Source: Warburgia ugandensis | Taxonomy: Eukaryota; Streptophyta; Magnoliopsida; Canellales; Canellaceae | Assembly (NCBI GenBank): GCA_035236585.1 | Contig: CP141139.1 | Location: 53,947,217 to 54,011,216 of the forward strand | Length of the DNA stretch: 64,000 nucleotides | Direction: 5' to 3' | Shown here: piece by piece, positions 58,694 to 64,000 of the stretch | Position numbering within the stretch: the first letter of the stretch is position 1 | Layout: each line of letters starts with the position of its first letter | The notes under the pieces: generated by a model | What the model was told of the DNA's origin: nothing | Database searches by the model: none | Seen by the model: the letters and a program-made list of their open reading frames with translations, nothing else | Made by a program: the position numbers and the translations under genes

Positions 58694-61600
58694 CCACAAA
58701 TTCTCACCTTCAAGTCAGCTGTCTTCTTTTGCTCCAACCCTATATGTCTGTTTATTAATTCCTCAAGTTAGTACGTAGAGGAGTTGTGTCCTTAAAACCC
58801 TTTCACATTATCATGCAACCCATCCTAGGCACATTCTCACTTTACCATCTTTATAATTCCTTCCTCAAGGCCTTTCATATATATATATATATATATATCA
58901 TCAATATATCTTATCCGTTTACTTTAAGTATATATGGACCGCTTTCGCTGCATACTCTGATACATAGTCCCATGCGTGACAGTTTATCATTACTGGTTTC
59001 TATTTGTATTTGTATTGCTACCCATCCTTAGATGCTTATATTCTTCCGATCATGTATAGGATAGTCTCCTTAGATGACCATACTCTCCTATTCGTATATA
59101 AATTACTTCATACTTCTTTGAGATCATATGATCTTACTCCTCCTATTTCACTTTGAATAGCATAGGATAATCCCTTTTTCTTCTTGTCTTCCATCTAGTG
59201 ATCTCTTCATCATCCATATCTCTTTTTAATGGTTGGTTATATGTCATTAGTAAGTGTCCAACAAAAAAGGTTACATTCTTTCTATTATGTCTAACTTTGC
59301 TTCTTATCTTTGATATTTATCCCCAAGATACTTCAATAACTGACATGGTATCATGTGCTCTACAGCCAATCCCTAGATTAACTTTGAATTTTAACAGTCT
59401 GTCGCTTTTCTACTATAACTTGGTCCTCAACCCATATTATATTCAAAATAAAATAATTCAAGTAGCATCCTCCCTCACTGATACTATCTCATATTACGAT
59501 TAGGATATCCGAACTGTACATCAAGTTTCATAAATGGTGAAGCCATCAAATGCTTTTCTTCCTGAAGAGTTTATGCAAACTCATGTCAAATGTTTTATGG
59601 TTAATTCATCATCATGGGTCAAATGTTCTCGTCCAGAGGCCTATCTCACTATTCACATCAATTTTTCATTAGGATCTTCAACAATGTTCCTATTTATACA
59701 AAAAGTCTCTTATTCATAACCGAGTACCCTTACTAGGTCATGGTTGAATCCTTTGTCATTGTCTTCTTTATCCTTTCTTTGTTTGATGGTTTTCTTAGTA
59801 ACCTTTCAGTCTAAAAGTTCTATACTCAATCCAGTAGGGTTAGTCCTTAGGAAATTCCTTCAATTGATTTTTCTTTCTTGGTATATGCACATAACAACTA
59901 ACTATTTGTCTAAAGGCAACGTAACATTAAATCTTCACCTTATAGTGTGCTAGCCATCTCACCTTTTCTCCTTCCATTCCCTATGTCAATATATTGTTCA
60001 ATCTTTTATCAAGGCTTTATCGGCAGCCATGCAGTTTGTATTGTCAGGAGGTGTCCTCATAAGTAATGACTTTCTCAATTCCTCAAATTTTATCTTTCAA
60101 GTGCCTCCTCATACTTAGCTTATAATAGCAGTTCTCATTCAATAGCTACTACATCAAGTTATGCTGGAGCTATTAAATCATCAAATTTGAAAAACACTCA
60201 GGTAAGCATGGAATCATTTTCGTAGACATATAGAAAGACATTATTTGATTCCTATTGATCTCTTTCCAGATATATCTATGTTATAAGCTCAAGGGTCTCT
60301 AAAGTGATCGGTACTTATCTACCTTTCTTTTCAATCCAAGTTAGCAGCATCTTTTAGACCCACAATGATTTCTATGGTTTGTCATGGTATCTATTCAGGT
60401 TTGAAAAAATCTATCTCATTGGTTTAGATCACTTCTTATTTTTGCTCCTATCTCAATTGCAACTGTCCTCATCAACTGACCTCATACCCTCAATTGACTT
60501 AGTCTAACAAGTACTTCTTTCAAGGAAAACTCAAGTCTAAAGACTTATAACATCCCTCTAAGTATATAACTTCGACTACTAACATATTTGATTAAATAGG
60601 GTGGGATACCTTTATTTAGTTAACAGTACTCTAAAGGTAAGGACTAAATAATGGTCTTAAGATATTGCGTCTCCCAATCTATGATAGCAAGACCTCAATT
60701 CGATCCTTGATGGTACACTACTTGCTGAAGAAAGACAAATGGACAAGTCACTGTCCTGGCTTAATTCCTTTTTCAATATACTTTATTTACTCATATAGTG
60801 GCTAGGTAGGATATCACCAAATTTTTCCTTTTTATGGTCTATATCCACTGGTGTTCCTCATAAGCTAATGGATCTGATAAGATTCTAATTGTAATAATTG
60901 ATATAGGCATCAAACCATTTGTAGAATTTAATTTCTAGTTTGTCACCATTCCTCTTCAAAAATTTTCGTGCAGCATAATGTCCTTTCATTCAATGCTCTA
61001 CTCAAAGTCTTAAACCCCATATGCTTTCTCTCTTTTATACTCTTTTATAATAAAATCACCAACTCAACTAGTATTATTCCTTCAAATTAGATTGGTTTGA
61101 CCTTCCCATCGGATTCAAGATGAAAAAATTTGTATGTATCTCCATAAAGTCATGATCTTCTTCTTTTGAATATTTAATATTTATCGAATACTTATAGTTA
61201 CATCTCTATCTCTTTCTCTCTTTCTTCGAAATCCTCTCTTTCGTCTTCCTAGATCAATGTCTTCATGTGCTTTGTTGCATATACTCAATTTTCTTGTCAG
61301 ACAGGAGAAATTTAATACCTCCAAGAAATGTGGAAGTTTTCTAATATCATTGAAATCCTTAATTGCCTATAGCCTCAAGAAAATTCATACAATGTCTTAA
61401 TAATGTCATTGATCTTTTGGTCATGCTATACTTCTCTTATAAGTTCATGTTAGGATCAATCTATTATTCATAGATCTATCATCCCTAATATTATCGTCGA
61501 ATTCATTTCCCTATCATATTCGTGTCATGTTTCTCTTAATCACATAATATGTCGCTTGTATACATCTTCTGATTTGCTCCATAATACTCAAGTAGTTATT

Positions 61601-62208
61601 AGTCAATAGCACTTTACTCTTCATAAGACTCCAATTAAGTATCCAAAATTGAGCCAAGTCCTTCAGGATCCATACCTTTGTGACCTAGTACGAGTCACAG
61701 TTATCCCCTAGTATCATCTTATATGCTCATCCCTATTAGATTATCATCAAAATCGTCTCAAAGTCTGTCTTTTACATCCCCTACCATACTCATATCATAT
61801 CCCTTTTTGATAATATATTCATTTTCTGATATTCTTTATGATGGTAAGATAGCCATCTAGGTTCCTTGAGATTAATCTATTACAAGTCAGAACTATCTAC
61901 TAACAAGTTCACCAACAACTTCATTCATCATTCTCATCATAATCTAATTCATATATAAGTTTCCCTGTTTGCACCACTACATGACAATCCTTATTGATAA
62001 GATTTAAGCCATCCAATATATTTGCTAGACCCATCTCCTTTTTCACCTATTTGTTTATGGTGAAATGCCTTGAGCATTAATATGTTAGTCATCTCTACTA
62101 TTTCTATTTCTACTACTTCTATACTTCTCTTTAGACTACTCCTGAATTTTTCTCCATTGTCTATGACCCTTAGACATGCTGGACTGGCTATGAAAGGATA
62201 AAACCTAG
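58694..62208 (-). mobile_element. Internal region of a non-autonomous chromovirus-like element
   Basis: About 3.5 kb between the PPT and the PBS, much shorter than the roughly 5 kb gag-pol of an autonomous element. I could not read RT, RNase H, integrase or chromodomain motifs in any frame. Open stretches at 58,786-59,031, 59,198-59,953 (plus) and 61,991-62,245 (minus, crossing the PBS) have no domain. It is either an old, fully decayed element or a gene-poor derivative. An (AT)11 tract lies at 58,877-58,898. Confidence 0.55.
58877..58898 (+). repeat. (AT)11 microsatellite
   Basis: Perfect AT run in the element interior. Confidence 0.97.
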
Positions 62209-62220
62209 GCTCTGATACCA
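62209..62220 (-). other. PBS of the chromovirus-like element
   Basis: TGGTATCAGAGC on the minus strand, two bases from the LTR end (CGTCACA). It fixes the element orientation as minus. Confidence 0.85.
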
Positions 62221-62222
62221 AC

Positions 62223-64000
62223 TGTGACGACCCGGGTTTTCCCATGCATTTTTAAATGCAATATCTAATTCCTAAGGCGGGATGCATCCCTATTTGAAAA
62301 CCATTTTATGAAAACAATGCAATGCAACGAAAAATCTTTTGTTTTAAACTCATTTGGAAAACCCCGAGTGTCATTTGCTTTCACAACAACCAAAGTAGTT
62401 TTTGAAAAACTTCAAAAATCATAAATGTCTTTCCCATGTCTATCCAGTCACAGCTCACAGCCCAATTGTAAATAAATACAAATACATGTCCAAAGGGTAG
62501 AGTGTTTACTTACATGTATAATTGTCTCCTTTTGATTTTTCTTACCCATAGCACTAACATTTCCTGAGGCGTCTTCTACTCATGAGTGGAGTTGTCCTAA
62601 AAAATGATATATTTGGGTGTCTTCTGTCACAGGCGTATCCTCTCCTTAAGTGCTTACTTGCGTTTGAAAAATGTTAAGGATTGGGTGAGTATATACTATA
62701 CTCAGTAGGAGTCTATCACTACTAGTTTTACAATGCATGCTATGTTTAAAATCATATGCTCTTTAAAACATGTGCATGTTTGAACACTCATGTTCAATAT
62801 CGATATTAAAAATAGTTGTCGAATTAGAATACTGACAACTTAAAGAATCACATAATCCAAGTCGAAAGTATCATATACATTATAAACATAATGATATGCA
62901 TAAGATGCTCAACTGTATCCAACTCATGGATCTATGGTATGGTCGACCAACCTCATGTCATGCCATATGCAATGCAAGTAAATCCTCAAAAACATAGGGC
63001 CCATTATGCCCATGACTTCCTCGCCGTGTGGTCCCCGGGTACCTGGGGACACAGGGTCATAGCCTCCACAGGGCATATGACACTTATTCGTTGTAAATCA
63101 TGCAATTTATGTAATCAGTTGCAAAACATGCATGCGATGCATAAAATCTGCTCATGCTAGTCTCGCATTCAAAGTCATAACCCTGCTTAGAAGCCTACCA
63201 GCCTAGAAGCCTATCAACTCTCTCTAGCCCGCCCTCATCAGCCTGCCCTCATCGGCCAAGGCTACACTTATCATGCAGACAAGAATCTTTTTTCAAAACA
63301 TGTCTATGCATAACGTATTTGTCATATGCATGCTAAATTCATTTATGAAATCAATTCATGGTAAACAAGTCATGTAACTTAAAACTTAAAACATGCATTC
63401 TCAAAGCAATCATGGGTTCTTTTAAAAAGTCTAGTAGCGATAGGGCACCTACTTGGTTTGGTCATGCTAGCCCCCTTGTCCTCGTATGCTCCTGCTCATA
63501 ATTTAGGGGAACGAGGTTAGCTTGGCCTATTTTTCCTCACTACATAGGCATTAGGGGTTTATTCCCATGCCTATGGGTCTCCTAAGGTCCTAACTGGGCC
63601 TTGGTATCGTCAGGTTTACAAAGGTTTAGTGGCCCCGCACCACTATCATAGTTTAAGGGTCATACTCACCTTATATAGGGCCTTGATCAGGTATTTTATA
63701 ATTTTATTGTGTCCACATCGTCAATACAGACACAACGCCTTTTACGGCGCCTCAATCAGAGTCCTAGAACTCAAGTTATGGGCGTTTTAGTATTCATAAT
63801 ACATTGAAGGCCCACAGGGCGCGTCCACAGATGCACCGGGCCTTCTGCCCTTTTTCTCGTTTGCGAGCGCGTCCACGGACGCGCCTGGTTCGAACCTATC
63901 AAACCAATATGCCCAGGCACTGTCCCTGGGTCCTTTGTGGCTCCCTAGAGCCCCGTTTTCATGGTTTTTTATGCAAAAACTTGGGGGAACTCATCCTAAG
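62223..64000 (-). repeat. 5' LTR of the chromovirus-like element (runs off the window)
   Basis: Starts TGTGACGACCCGGG on the plus strand and matches 32,664-34,700 of the solo LTR in the same order. Shared landmarks are the GATTGGGTGAGTATATA word (62,680), CTCGCCGTGTGGNCCCCGGG (63,021), TTGTGTCC...GACACAACGCC (63,700) and TGGTTTTTTATGCAAAAACTT (63,961). The LTR continues past the right edge of the window. The plus-strand open frame 62,891-63,160 is not a gene. Confidence 0.85.

Noticed and set aside
59198..59953. Plus-strand open frames in the element interior
   Set aside because: They run against the element orientation fixed by PBS and PPT and show no domain.
1..64000. tRNA, rRNA or microRNA genes
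   Set aside because: No cloverleaf-like A and B box pair, rRNA segment or miRNA hairpin was recognised by eye. The TGGTATCAGAGC matches are retroelement primer-binding sites and not tRNA genes. A tRNAscan or Rfam run would be decisive.

Overview
The window is plant nuclear DNA, almost certainly from a flowering plant. It holds one intact protein-coding gene with small GT-AG introns and a miR172 target site. The rest is mostly AT-rich, heavily decayed LTR-retrotransposon sequence, with solo LTRs, opposed nested fragments, a TRIM-like element and a CACTA-like element. The species cannot be named from the sequence; the high retrotransposon load fits a medium or large genome.

Layout. 1-14,940: a decayed minus-strand Ty3/gypsy element with gag, protease, RT, RNase H and integrase remnants between about 9.9 and 4.5 kb. 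It is flanked by related LTRs (961-2876 and about 13,960-14,940) and interrupted by a 3.2-kb solo LTR (10,198-13,441) that carries a roughly 55-bp tandem array. 14,941-21,074: non-coding sequence with an LTR start (16,535) and a CACTA-like region rich in palindromic ACTTTTAAAGT motifs. 22,437-23,141: a truncated beta-tubulin pseudogene that keeps its first intron. 24,283-26,797 (minus): a ten-exon APETALA2 (AP2) orthologue, the only intact gene, followed by about 1.5 kb of upstream DNA with a (TC)16 tract. 28,440-41,391: LTR-derived DNA, including a solo LTR with a perfect CACCG target-site duplication (32,664-35,307), two tandem copies and one inverted copy of another repeat unit, and a TRIM-like element at the centre of the inverted repeat. 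41,400-51,150: opposed gypsy fragments, including a possible in-place inversion, ending in a plus-oriented LTR. 51,170-57,507: a minus-strand LARD-like element with a gag-like ORF I do not recognise and a 2.8-kb 5' LTR. 58,168-64,000: a second, non-autonomous member of the chromovirus-like family whose solo LTR lies at 32.7-35.3 kb, with visible PBS, PPT and pol C-terminus.

Biology. The functional content is the AP2 transcription-factor gene. It has two AP2 domains, EAR-type repression motifs, 26-nt and 31-nt microexons, a miR172 site in the last exon, a possible 7-codon upstream ORF and an 84-nt intron that is open in frame. Everything else I can identify is transposable elements, repeats or pseudogene. 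I found no sign of a new multi-gene system. The most unusual items are the unidentified gag-like ORF, the TRIM-in-inverted-repeat structure and the segment that reads as an inversion.
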